Positions 1-9,488 of a stretch of DNA of 64,000 bases are shown one piece after another. The first letter of the stretch is position 1, and every line of letters starts with the position of its first letter. Under the pieces are notes generated by a model. That model ran no database searches and was not told where the DNA came from. It was given only the letters and a program-made list of their open reading frames with translations. Source of the stretch: Nelumbo lutea (Eukaryota; Streptophyta; Magnoliopsida; Proteales; Nelumbonaceae); contig JAKGHH010000002.1 in NCBI GenBank assembly GCA_022828595.1, positions 43,742,222-43,806,221 of the forward strand, read 5' to 3'. The translations under genes and the position numbers were made by a program.

Positions 1-285
1 TTATGGTTAGATCACACAAAAAATTAGAAAAAATAAATATTTTTATTCTAAAATTATGAAAAAAATATAAAATAAATATTTCACAAGAAATTTCAATAGA
101 TCTATGAATATGATAAATCATCCATTGATATGAAAGATACTAAATATTTATGGTTAGTCACACAAAAATTAGAAATAAATAAATATTTTATTCTAAAAAA
201 TAAAAATTACAAAAATAAAAATAAATATTTTACAATAAATTTAAATAGATCTATGGATATGGTAGATCATCCATAATAATTCTTC
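1..285. repeat. AT-rich tandem repeat, period about 148 bp, two copies
   Basis: Two head-to-tail copies start at position 1 and near 149. Both begin TTATGGTTAG, then CACACAAAAA, and both end with the words AATAGATCTATG and GATCATCCAT. A related sequence recurs at about 38640-39010, with the same 'TCTATGGATATG ... GATCATCCA' words. It is therefore a dispersed, internally repeated element. No coding potential is visible. Confidence 0.6.
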
Positions 286-955
286 ATGGGAAAATTATAC
301 CAAAAATATAAGATTTTCTTTTTTTGTTATTTTATATTTTTCTAAATTTTCTTCAAAAATTACATAGATTTATTTAAAACACAAAAAATATAGGATTTTA
401 AACATAAGGAGAGTATACCAATGTATATTGAAGCATTTCCAAGCATCAAAACAAAAATAAATAAAAAAACAAAATATTACAACATATTACCAAATAATTT
501 GAAAAAAAAAAACTATTTTAGCCTTTTTTAAAAAAAATCAAAAATCTTAAGTTTTGGAGGTTGTTTTTGGTTTTCTTAAAGATCTTGCAATTCAAGAATG
601 TGTAGCGACGGTTATGTGAGTTTGGGAGAGAATTATGGCTTTTGGAGAGAATTAGAAGCCTTCTTTTTCTTAAAGGTTTTTAATTCATTTTTTGCCTATA
701 GGAAAGTCATATTGTGTTGACCAATACACCTCGATAAAGCTATGATATGGTCACAATACACCTCGATATAGCCATGATAAGCCCTGATATGGCCATGATA
801 TGGTCACAGTACAGGGTCTAACACGACGATAAGACACGATATAAAGGATTTTGTATCATTTTCCATACCGACCCCTTAAAGATATGATACATATCGGCTG
901 ATACAAGCCAATAGGTTGCAAAATTTTGAACCTTAATTGTATCTCTATTTGCACT
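286..955. other. Non-coding AT-rich stretch with GATATG/GATAC words
   Basis: No gene is seen. The part at 715-920 is a cluster of short words (GATATGG, ACACCTCGATA, GATACATATCGG) and ends in a GGTTCAAAAT-like word read on the minus strand. Similar GATAC-rich blocks lie at 18600-18720 and around 19440-20130, so this is probably a relic of one dispersed family. Confidence 0.4.
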
Positions 956-958
956 TTA

Positions 959-1067
959 GGCTTAGTTTGGAAGGAGTACGAATACAAATTTGTAGAGTAC
1001 AAAACCTTGTATTTTGTATGTATTTGCACAATACATAATTGTATGTGTATTCCTTCCAAACTAAGCC
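959..1067. mobile_element. Tourist-like (PIF/Harbinger) MITE, copy 1
   Basis: This is a short palindromic element. The left end reads GGCTTAGTTTGGAAGGAGTA and the right end is its near-exact inverse complement, TCCTTCCAAACTAAGCC. A 3-bp target duplication TTA lies at 956-958 and 1068-1070. TTA/TAA duplications with GG-starting inverted repeats are the mark of PIF/Harbinger MITEs. The core carries GTAGAGTACAAAACC-type words shared with the other four copies in the window. Confidence 0.85.
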
Positions 1068-1390
1068 TTAGGTTGCATTTGAAAACGATGCAAATGGAGT
1101 GTAAATCCCGGTTCAGCGCAAATTTGCACTTTGGTTCACTTTTGCCCATGTTTGGCTACACTACATTTATGCATTGACAAATGGCAGAAAACACATTTTC
1201 CAATAGATATTTACATTGATAATAAGATGTAAAAGTACATCAATAAAAAAGAAGTAAATTTCAAGTGGTCTTTTGATGAAAAAGGCATGTACTTTATTGG
1301 AATTTGTGTTTGCATCCATAATAGCTAAAAGTCTGTTTGATAAGAAGGTAAATTTGTCTTTGCAAAGCTAACCCAACTTTGCAATTTATA

Positions 1391-1509
1391 GGCTCAGTTT
1401 GGAAGGAGTACAAATACAAATATGTAGAGTTCAAAACCGTATATTTTGTATTATTTTGTATGCATTTGTATTGTACATATTTGTATTTGTACTCTTTCCA
1501 AACTCAGCC
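1391..1509. mobile_element. Tourist-like MITE, copy 2
   Basis: Same family as the element at 959. It opens GGCTCAGTTTGGAAGGAGTA and closes with CTCTTTCCAAACTCAGCC. The target duplication is not clean: the flanks are TTTATA on the left and TTTTATA on the right. The insertion is probably old, or the site has changed since. Confidence 0.75.
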
Positions 1510-1580
1510 TTTTATAAACCATTTTACACTCTACATACTTGCACTCACACTTATATGCATTGTTTCCAAACACAATCTTA

Positions 1581-1684
1581 GGCTCAGTTTGGAAGGAATA
1601 CAAATGCAAATACATACAAAATAATACAAAATACATGGTTTTGCGCTCTACATATTTGTATTTGTACTCCTTCCAAACCAAGCT
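1581..1684. mobile_element. Tourist-like MITE, copy 3
   Basis: Third member within 750 bp. It starts GGCTCAGTTTGGAAGGAATA after a TTA (1578-1580) and ends TCCTTCCAAACCAAGC. The last bases and the right-hand TTA are degraded. The arms share the words CAAATACAAATATG and TGCGCTCTACATATTTG with copies 2 and 4. Confidence 0.75.
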
Positions 1685-1732
1685 ATATAAGAGATACATT
1701 TCTTCTTCATTCTTCATAATCCCATTGTAACC

Positions 1733-2047
1733 ATGCTGCTACTTGGTTTGTTCTTCCCAAATGCCCAAGGCCCAATCATCTAACATTGTATATTCATTTC
1801 CATTCAATCATTTGATGCAGGGGATTCTTCTTCCTAAACCCATTAAACTTATTCACAGGGGGGCTTCGGATTCAATTTTACATTGTGTCAGGCTCAGGTT
1901 TCAAGCCGGGTGCATTAGAATTTTGACAAAAGTCAAGCCCAAACCTGGCCCATGAACATATCTAAAACCCATCATAGTTGTGCCACTACTAGGTTTGTTC
2001 CTCCCAAATGCCCAATGCTTAATCGTTTAACGTTGTTTTCTCATTGT
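1733..2047. repeat. Spaced direct repeat, about 70 bp units 247 bp apart
   Basis: Two related units, 1733-1805 and 1979-2047, share GGTTTGTTC, TCCCAAATGCCCAA and CCCAATC/CTTAATC-like words in the same order. Between them, at 1888-1955, lies a GCTCAGGTTTCAAGCCGGG-type stretch. It resembles the GC-rich terminal words of the hAT elements elsewhere in this window. No gene is seen. Confidence 0.4.
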
Positions 2048-2149
2048 AAGCCGACTTTCTCTATTCTCCCCTCTTCCTCTCTCTCTCTTAACCACCAACC
2101 TTTACAAACCACCGCCATTTTCCTCTAGATCTTTGGGGTTGGACCATCA

Positions 2150-2153
<4 letters not shown>

Positions 2154-2206
<53 letters not shown>
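2154..2206. repeat. (CT)n microsatellite
   Basis: An uninterrupted CT run of about 25 units sits just outside the left LTR of the copia element. It gives rise to a spurious arginine/glutamate-repeat reading frame on the minus strand. Confidence 0.95.
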
Positions 2207-2207
<1 letters not shown>

Positions 2208-2222
2208 TGTGGCACTAGTTCT

Positions 2223-3049
2223 TGTTGGAGAAGATGGGGTCACTGTAACTTTGGAGGAGAAGCTCTGAGGCATGTCTAAAGACACTGTCTTTATAACGTT
2301 ATTTGCCCCCACTCAATTTTACTGAGTTTTCTGTTGGGTTACAAGCAAATTCGTTCCCAGGATACGACAAAGCCTTGGGAGAGAATCTACAACCAACAAA
2401 GTTGAAGAACCTCCAAAGAAACCTTTTGTGAGACTATAGTAGACCAGACAGAGAGAGAGAGAGAGAGTGAATTTCGAAATTGTGTGTTTTGGAGTCTGAT
2501 TCATGTTCCTTAAATAATTTGTGAAGAGGTATGAAGAAAAGGTAGGTGCTGGTTTAGATAAGGCACCTTGAACAGTCACAATTGCAAACATTGTGACTGT
2601 TTAAAAAGTAGTTAACAGTTAGCAACTGTTAACTTTGAATTGTGCCTATTGATCACACCCGATCGAATCGTGACCGTTGATCTCATCAATAGTGATCAAC
2701 GGTCAGCAACGCACCAAAACCAAAACCATTCATCGTGAGCTACATGGGTGCGAGCAAAATGCGCCTCTAAAGCGCCTCATTGCGCCGTACACACGCGCGC
2801 AGACGCGTGCGTGCGCATTGCGTGGTATCGAATCCCCATACTCTCCTCTACTAATTCTAAGGAGTGTAAATCAGCTCCTATTGAAATGTTGAAAACCAAA
2901 TTTATAATTTTCTAATGTGGGACAAGTTCAAAACTGAGCTTTTGTAAGAGAAATTTTGATTTTTAAATCAAGTGTGTAGGTGCAATTTCTCATGTAATTA
3001 ACCAATCAAACCCATTGGATTTAATCTCTTATGAGATTAAAATCCAACA
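2223..3049 (-). repeat. 3' LTR of the copia element (827 bp)
   Basis: Direct repeat of 6566-7390, bounded by TGTTGGA and TCCAACA. In the first 185 bp I count 12 differences from the other LTR, mostly C/T or G/A transitions. The CG-rich word ACACGCGCGCAGACGCG (from about 2790) is intact here but partly turned to TG/CA in the other copy. A sense-strand reading frame of about 90 codons (2319-2591) exists in both LTRs. It has no recognisable domain. Confidence 0.93.
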
Positions 3050-4751
3050 ATCCCTCGCATTGATTGATCAATTACATAGTTCTCTCTCAATCCAAACTAC
3101 TATGACATAGTTATGCATACAAAAGGTGTTTATCAACTTAAACCTCTTGTTAGTATAGTTATCTCAGAACCTTGTCAAAGTTATTGGTGGTAAGACCTTA
3201 AACTAATTACTCTTAAGACAGATTGGAGACACCTATACACACAAAAATGTCCAATCTCTACAAGAGTTTCAAGTTTTGTTCAGCACTGTTATGGTCATGT
3301 GCTTCTTTCCTGGTTTCATGAACAATCCCGAGAGCAAACCCGATCCCTCATGAGAAGCAGCACCACCTCTATGTTCACATAGGTGAGGTTCCACTGTGTG
3401 TTCCGTTATTTGACACATTTCAGAACTTCATTAAGAGTTTATCTCAACCTTTCATCATAACGAACGACACTGTTTATGTTGTGATGGGAAATTTCTCAAT
3501 GTCGGTGCTAACAGTCACATTGCTATAATTTGTTATTACCCATTAAACCCAATACTAATGGTTTTCAGTTCAGGTTGTGCCCCTACTATGCTTTTTAACT
3601 TTTATTCCCAATATGGTATCTACTTCTCATAAATCTTTCATCTTAAAGGCAGAGGATAAGTAGTTTTTAGTTTCATTTATGCCAATCATATCAGTACCCA
3701 CAATAAGCATATCACCAACATAAAGACATATAATTACTCCATAATTTTCAGTGAATTTTGAGTAGATGCATCTATCAACACTATTATGTTTAAAACCAAA
3801 AACTAGGATGCAAGAATCAAATTTCTCATGCCACTACTTAGGTGTTTGTTTTAATCCATATAGTGGTTTAACTAGTTTACAGACTTTCTTCTCGTTTCCA
3901 GGAAGAACAAATCCTTCTGGTTGTTCCATATAAACTTCTTCATTTAAATCACCATTTAAGAAAGCGGTTTTAACATCCATTTGGTGAACAAATAAGTGAT
4001 AAATGGATGCTAATGCTATGAGTGTTCTAATAGAAGTTGTTCTAGCCACTGGTGCATAGGTGTCAAAGTAATAAATCCCTTCCTTTTGACTAAATCCTTT
4101 GGCTACCAACCTAGCCTTAAAAGTTTGTACAATTCCATTAGTATTGTATTTTTTTCTAAATATCCATTTACATTTTCTTGGTTTTGATCCTGGAGGCAGA
4201 TCTATTAGTACCCATGTGTTATTTGACATTATTGAATCAATTTCATCATTTATAGCTTCCTTCCAAAAGGCAACATCTCTAGAGGTCATGGCCTCACTAT
4301 AGGTTTTTGGATCATTTTCAATGTTTAGGACAATAGGTATCTTATTTAAAATCTTCTCTCTATCAGTCTCAACCAAAAATGCAATTGACTGAGTAGAGAT
4401 AAAATCTGAACCTAAGTATTTCTCTGTTCTTTGTCTTTGACTTCTTTTAAGTCCTATTGTAGGTGTTACAGTTGTGTCATTTCTTCTTTCAGTCTCATTA
4501 TTATCAACAGGTATTGAGATCTGAGTTTCTCTATCATTTTCTGTGGATTCATTTTCTGTAGGTTCAGAACACAGTTTATTTTCAAAGAATTCAACATCTA
4601 TAGTTTCAATTATTATGTTGGACTCTAAGTTTAGAAGCCTATAGGCCTTGCTATGTTTTGCATATCCAACAAACATACTTTTCTTAGCTCTGAGTCCTAA
4701 TTTAGTTCTTTTAGGATCTGGAACTCTATAATATGCTAAACACCCCCACAC
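3050..4751 (-). pseudogene. copia reverse transcriptase, disrupted; RNase H lost
   Basis: The readable part (3834-4751) holds the integrase tail, a spacer, and the N-terminal half of a copia reverse transcriptase. Landmarks are W-IF-KK, ARLVAKGFSQKEG, ...TYAPVARTTSIR, MDVKTAFLNGDLNEEVYM and PLYGLKQTPK. The frame then meets a stop (TAG where CAG is expected) but continues in the same register to about 3620 with CILVFGFKHNS and ICLYVGDMLIVGTD. The catalytic YVDD is therefore YVGD, an inactive centre. From 3600 to 3050 I see no RNase H motifs. Only the polypurine tract beside the LTR can be named. Confidence 0.88.
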
Positions 4752-5143
4752 ACTTTTAGATATGCTAAATTAGGCTTTCTTCTTGTCCATAATTCATATG
4801 GGCATTTATTATTAACTCTAGAAACAATTATGTTATGTAAATGACAGGTAGTTAGGAGTGCTTCCCCCCACAGGTTTAATGGTGCATTAGTTTTTAACAA
4901 CATGCAGTTTATCATTTCTGTAAGAGTTCTATTTTTTCTTTCAGCCAGACCATTCTGTTGAGGGGTATAGGGAGCAGAATACTGATGTATTATTCCAAAT
5001 TCTTCACAGAAAGAATTAAACTCGGTTTTAAAGTATTCAACACCCCTATCACTTCTAAGGATTTTAATTTTCTTTTCTAGTTGATTTTCAACTTCAATCT
5101 TATATAGTTTAAACATGTTAAATGTTTCATCCTTAGTTCTCAT
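4736..5143 (-). pseudogene. copia integrase core fragment
   Basis: This frame encodes the second half of a DDE integrase core. ILRSDRGVEY carries the second catalytic Asp, and PQQNGLAERKNRTLTEM carries the catalytic Glu. LWGEAL and the KVCG region lead to the FGC-type junction. It overlaps the next frame by 16 bases with a frameshift. The first part of the core (zinc HHCC domain and first Asp) is scattered in other frames at 5150-5380. Confidence 0.88.
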
Positions 5144-5377
5144 AAGGTAGACATAGGTATACCTAGAAAAGTCATCTATAATTGTTATGAAGTATCTCTA
5201 GGGAAAGTTTTCTTAGCCATTTTATATTTTTCACATTTTTCAATTGATTCATTATTGTAAGCAATTATACCAAGTTTGCTCATGTTCTTTATGGATTTAA
5301 AATTCAAATGTGTTAATCTATCATGCCATAAAGAGAAAGAATCAACAATATAAGCAAAACTTTTCCTTCATTAATAC

Positions 5378-5761
5378 TTAATTTAAACATACCATTACAA
5401 CCATATCCCTTTTTCCAATAAACATTCCATTCTTGGATAGGATTAGTTTGTCAGATTCAAAGACAACTTTGAATCCCCTCTTACAAATAAGATTTACTGA
5501 GACCAAGTTCTTTCTAATGTCAAGAACATGGAGAACATTCGGGAGAGTCAGTGTCTTTCCAAAGGTGAAGTTCAACCCTACGCTGCTTCTTCCAGCAACT
5601 TTGGCACATGTTTGGTTTCCCATTTGTACATCCTGGCCATCAGTCACTTCTTCGTATGTCTTGAACAAGGACTTGTCCTTGCAAACATGGACTGTGGCAC
5701 CTGAATCAAACCACCATCCAAAAGACGATTCTGCCATATTGACTTCAGTAATCATGGCCAC
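5378..5761 (-). pseudogene. copia protease and GAG-pre-integrase fragment
   Basis: The aspartic protease active site is preserved as WWFDSGATVHVC (about residues 16-27). It is followed by the protease body (VQMGNQTCAKVAGRSSVGL, LPNVLHVLDIRKNLVSV) and the start of the pre-integrase segment. The frame stops before the LWH...GH zinc motif. Neighbouring frames carry the gag end to the right and the integrase to the left. Identification rests on motif order typical of copia polyproteins. Confidence 0.88.
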
Positions 5762-5809
5762 GAGATTGTCTTCTACTATGTTTGTAGACTTGGTTCCGCC
5801 TTTCCGATG

Positions 5810-6562
5810 TCAACAAACTCGGGCATACTTGTAATGCAAGGTTAGTCTTCTTCGATCCGTTTTCCATAAAATTGACCTTTTGGTGCAGCATATCGGTCGG
5901 GTTTTATCCCTATTGTCTCTAATTCGAGACTCTTCTTCAATACGAAGGTGTTGCTGAATTTGCTCCAAAGTAAGTTCTTCAACCTTATGCAGAAGCTTCT
6001 TCCTGTAATCTTTCCAAGAGGGTGGAAGTTTGGCAATGATTGCTCCCACTTGGAAATATTTAAGAATAATGATGTTAAGGGATCAAATTTTGTTGACTAT
6101 CACCTGTAGTTCATGAACTTGCTCCAGTATAGGTTTATGGTCGTTCATGGTGAAGTCAAAGTATTCTGCAATAAGATACTTATTCATACCTGCTTCTTGC
6201 ATTTTGTATTTGAATTCCAAGGCCTTCCAGATTTCTTTTGGAGATGTAAGTTTCTTGTAGAAGTTGTAAAGCCGGTCTGATAAGGTATTCAGTATGTGTC
6301 CTTGGCACAGAAGTGAGTCATCTTCCTGTTTTGCTCTTTCATTCTTTAGTTTCTCTGAGTCTTTGTTAGTGGGTTCAGGAAGTAATTGCAGATTCGGGTC
6401 CAGCAGATAGTATAGCTTCAGTGTGGTCAGAAAGAAGATCATCTTGTCTTGCCATCGGGTGAAATTTGCTCCATCGAACTGGTCTAGTCAAACAAGATCT
6501 TGGTTCATCATCTTGATCAAAGTCATGCTTGCTTCAGCCTCCATTGCAGAATAACGTTCTAA
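5810..6562 (-). pseudogene. copia gag, disrupted
   Basis: A probable start, MEAEASMTLIKMMNQDLV, lies right beside the 5' LTR (ATG near 6544) and hits a stop. The frame resumes as LDQFDGANFTRWQDKM and continues as a helical gag body (6083-6442), with WKALEFKYKMQEAGMNKYL and the FTM/VHELQVIVNKI segment. A second frame (5810-6049) has LPPSWKDYRKKLLH and RIEEESRIRD. It ends in a degraded zinc knuckle of which only KYARVC remains. Confidence 0.85.
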
Positions 6563-6565
6563 AAT

Positions 6566-7390
6566 TGTTGGAGAAGATGGGGTCACTGTAACTTTGGAGG
6601 AGAAGCTCTGAGGCGCGTCTAAAGACACTGTCTTTATAACGTTATTTGCCCCCACTCAGTTTTACTAAGTTTGCTATTGGGTTACAGGTAAATTCGTTCC
6701 CAGGATACAACAAAGCCTTGGGTGAGAATCTACAACCAGTAAAGTTGAAGAACCTCCAAAGAAACCTTTTGTGAGACTGTAGTAGACCAGATTGAGAGAG
6801 AGAGAGAGAGTGAATTTCGAAATTGTGTGTTTTGGAGTCTGATTCATGCTCCTTAAATAATTTATGAAAATGTATGAAGAAAAGGTAGGTGCTGGTTTAG
6901 ATAAGGCACCTTGAACAGTCACAATTGCAAACATTGTGACTGTTTAAAAAGTAGTTAACAGTTAGTGACTGTTAACTTTGAATTGTGCCTCTTGATTACA
7001 CCCGATCGAATCGTGATCATTTATCTCATCAACGGTGATCAAGGGTCAGCAACGCACCAAAACCAAAGCCACCCATCACGAGCCGCGCTGGTGCGAGCAA
7101 AGTGTGCCTCTAAAGCACCTCATTGCACCGCACGCACGTGCACACACGCGTGCATGTGCGTTGCGCGGTATCGAATCCCCATACTCTCCTCTACTAATTC
7201 TAAGGATTGTAAATCAGCTCTTATTGGAATGCTGAAAATAAAATTTATAATTTTCCAATGTGGGACAATTTCAAAACTGAGTTTTTGTAAGAAAAACTGA
7301 TTTTTAAATCAAGTGTGTAGATGCAATTTCTCATATAATTGACCAATCAAATCCATTAGATTTAATCTCTTATGAGATTAAAATCCAACA
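6566..7390 (-). repeat. 5' LTR of the copia element (825 bp)
   Basis: Partner of 2223-3049 with the same TGTTGGA/TCCAACA ends. CpG sites in the region 7110-7170 are more decayed than in the other LTR (CACGCACGTGCACACACGCG against ACACGCGCGCAGACGCG). This fits deamination of methylated cytosine after insertion. Confidence 0.93.
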
Positions 7391-8080
7391 ATTTTCTCAT
7401 TCTTCTTATTCTTGTGTGCTATCAATTGTTAGTCTTGTTGCTATGTCACAGGCTATATTGAATTGAATACAAATTAGAAATTTAGAATAGGGGTTTCTTC
7501 TCTAAGTATTCGTCCGGTTCAAATATCTAATCGATTCACTCTCTTTCATTCAATTGGAGGCAATACTTCATTACAAAAGAGAAAAAGTCAAATTTCAATC
7601 AAACAAAAGTAGAAATCGGATCTGCTCCTCACATCCTACCCAACATCTCCCGTATTTATTAATTATTACACGGGAGATATTCCCATGCACGGTGGATATG
7701 CATGTGAGGCGCCCATTTACACCCATCTCTTTTGCACTCCCGTGCATTTACCCAATGTAAATGAAGAAATTTGTACCGCAACCGAAGGCGATCTTAGGAA
7801 GTTTCCAAAATGAGTAAGGGTGATATCGTAATTTACGTTAAAAGAAAAGTCAAATGCATGAAGAGATACGATATACGTATACGTGGAAAATTCTATAAAC
7901 GAAGCACGTAATAATAATAAATTTATAATAAAATAAACAAACTCTGTAATATAATTCGCCGGCTGAAGTGTTCTTGTTTGGAACCGAGCGCAACGGCTGC
8001 TTGTACAGGTGAGACTTGAAGAGAGAGAGAGAGAAGATTAATCGATTGCGAGAAATTAAAAGAAAAAAAAAAGACAGCAA
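7391..8080 (+). promoter_or_regulatory. Upstream region of the glycosyltransferase gene
   Basis: No gene or repeat is recognised between the copia LTR and the putative 5' UTR. This stretch should hold the promoter of the gene starting at 9489. No TATA box can be chosen with confidence. The retrotransposon lies within about 0.7 kb of the likely transcription start. Confidence 0.4.
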
Positions 8081-9488
8081 ACAGAACGCGAACTCTTTCT
8101 TTAATTTATTTGCATATTGGTTCTCTCTCTCTTCTGGTCTCCTTTTGTTGCCCTAGATCTTGAATCCCAGCAATTGGAGCTTAAGATCTTTTGGAGGAAT
8201 TCTCCGTTTAGATCTTCAAATCAAGATTCAAGTTCGGGAGTTGGGAATCTTTTCGAGCTGGATTGAGCTGGAGTGATCAGGTAGAGCTACTCATTTGTCT
8301 TGATTGCTGTGTTGGTTATTGAATTTGAAGTGGTGATTTCTTTAAACGTTGAATTGTTGAGTGAATAGAGATTTCTGGGTTTTTGGAAAGTTTTGAGTTT
8401 GAGCTGAACTTTTGGGTTGGTTTTGATTGGTTTTCGGAGGTTTTGTAGATTTTGGTGGCATCGGGTTCTATTTGGTTTTTGTGTTGACTGATGTTGAACT
8501 GTAAATCCTTGGTTTTGATTTTGATTGGTTTGCTGCCCGAGAAGATTTGGAGGTGGATTCTGATGGTTACGGATGTCCAGGAATGTGGGGTATACTTTTT
8601 TTGAGGATTAGATTCATTAGAATGACGTTTCGATTTTATTTGTTTGTATTTTTCTGTTATGTTTTGATTCTTCAGTTGACTTCGATTATGTAGGCTGGGA
8701 AAGCAGGGGAAGAGATAAAATTTGAGGTTTGTTAATAGCGGAATGTTGGTGCAAATTTGAATTACAGTATAAGTTGGTTGGGTAACTTAGAAGTGTGGAT
8801 GATGGATCTTGATTTTTCTTCGTTTACATAGATTTGGCTTTTCTTGTAACTGTTGTCAATTATTTCTTTGGTTTTTCAGTTGGATTATGCAGTTGAGCAT
8901 GTGAAGAAGCTGAAATGGAAGCATTTAATGTGTTCTTTCTTTCTTATTTGCCGTCTTCTTTCTCTGTTGAGTGGTTTGAAACCGTTTTTCTCCTTTTGGA
9001 TTTGAATAGCGATAAATGTTAGAGGTATTTTATTGCTTGATTTGCTTGTTTTTTCTTGAGTAGTTCAACCTTAGAGTGTTTTGTAAGTTTTTCCTCGCAA
9101 TAGGTTTACAAATTACATTGGGTAAGTAGGCTCTTGTGCTCTGGTTTTTTTCTGGCTGAAATTACTTGGATTACACTTGTTACTTATAAAAAAAAAGAGA
9201 ATGGCATACACTTCTTTGAATCCAAACAAATACAACTATGCATTGTTCTTTCATAATGAATTATTTAGCTTTTGAAAGTGTGCAATCTACATGTTTGCAC
9301 TGCTAATACTTTTTCTTTTTTGGTTTCAATTTCAGATTCCTTTATAGGTTAGTTGGCTGAAGGTATTTTGTTGGAGCTGTGGACTTCGCAGACTGGAAAA
9401 CAGTGATCTGCTTATATTTACTCCAAGGTGGGCCTAGACTTATATGAAATAAGGAAGGTGTTCTGAAGTTATAATGTCATTAGTCTAA
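8081..9488 (+). promoter_or_regulatory. Probable 5' UTR with an intron (inferred)
   Basis: A pyrimidine-rich leader (TTCTCTCTCTCTTCTGG at about 8119) is followed by mixed sequence. A weak donor, GATCAG|GTAGAG, lies at 8280/8281. A T-rich stretch ending TTTCAG at 9335 offers an acceptor. That gives a 5' UTR intron of about 1055 bp and a second leader exon 9336-9488. Both splice sites are inferred from sequence alone. The T/G-rich, stop-rich composition of 8281-9335 looks like a plant intron. Confidence 0.45.

Larger units (their letters stand above)
2223..7390 (-). mobile_element. Decayed Ty1/copia retrotransposon with both LTRs
   Basis: This is a 5.17 kb element on the minus strand. Its two LTRs each begin TGTTGGA and end TCCAACA. 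Between them, in copia order on the minus strand, lie gag, protease, integrase and reverse transcriptase, all broken by stops and frameshifts. A polypurine-type GCGAGGGAT abuts the 3' LTR (around 3050-3058). No standard initiator-Met primer site is seen next to the 5' LTR. The outer flanks (GTTCT at 2218-2222, ATTTT at 7391-7395) do not form a target duplication. The RNase H region (about 3060-3600) is unrecognisable. The element cannot move on its own. Confidence 0.93.

Noticed and set aside
2088..2312. Reading frame with long Arg-Glu repeat on the minus strand
   Set aside because: It is the translation of the (CT)n run, with no other protein features.
2319..2591. 90-codon frame conserved in both copia LTRs (also 6674-6934)
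   Set aside because: Conservation is explained by LTR duplication. No domain is seen and it crosses the expected LTR promoter region.
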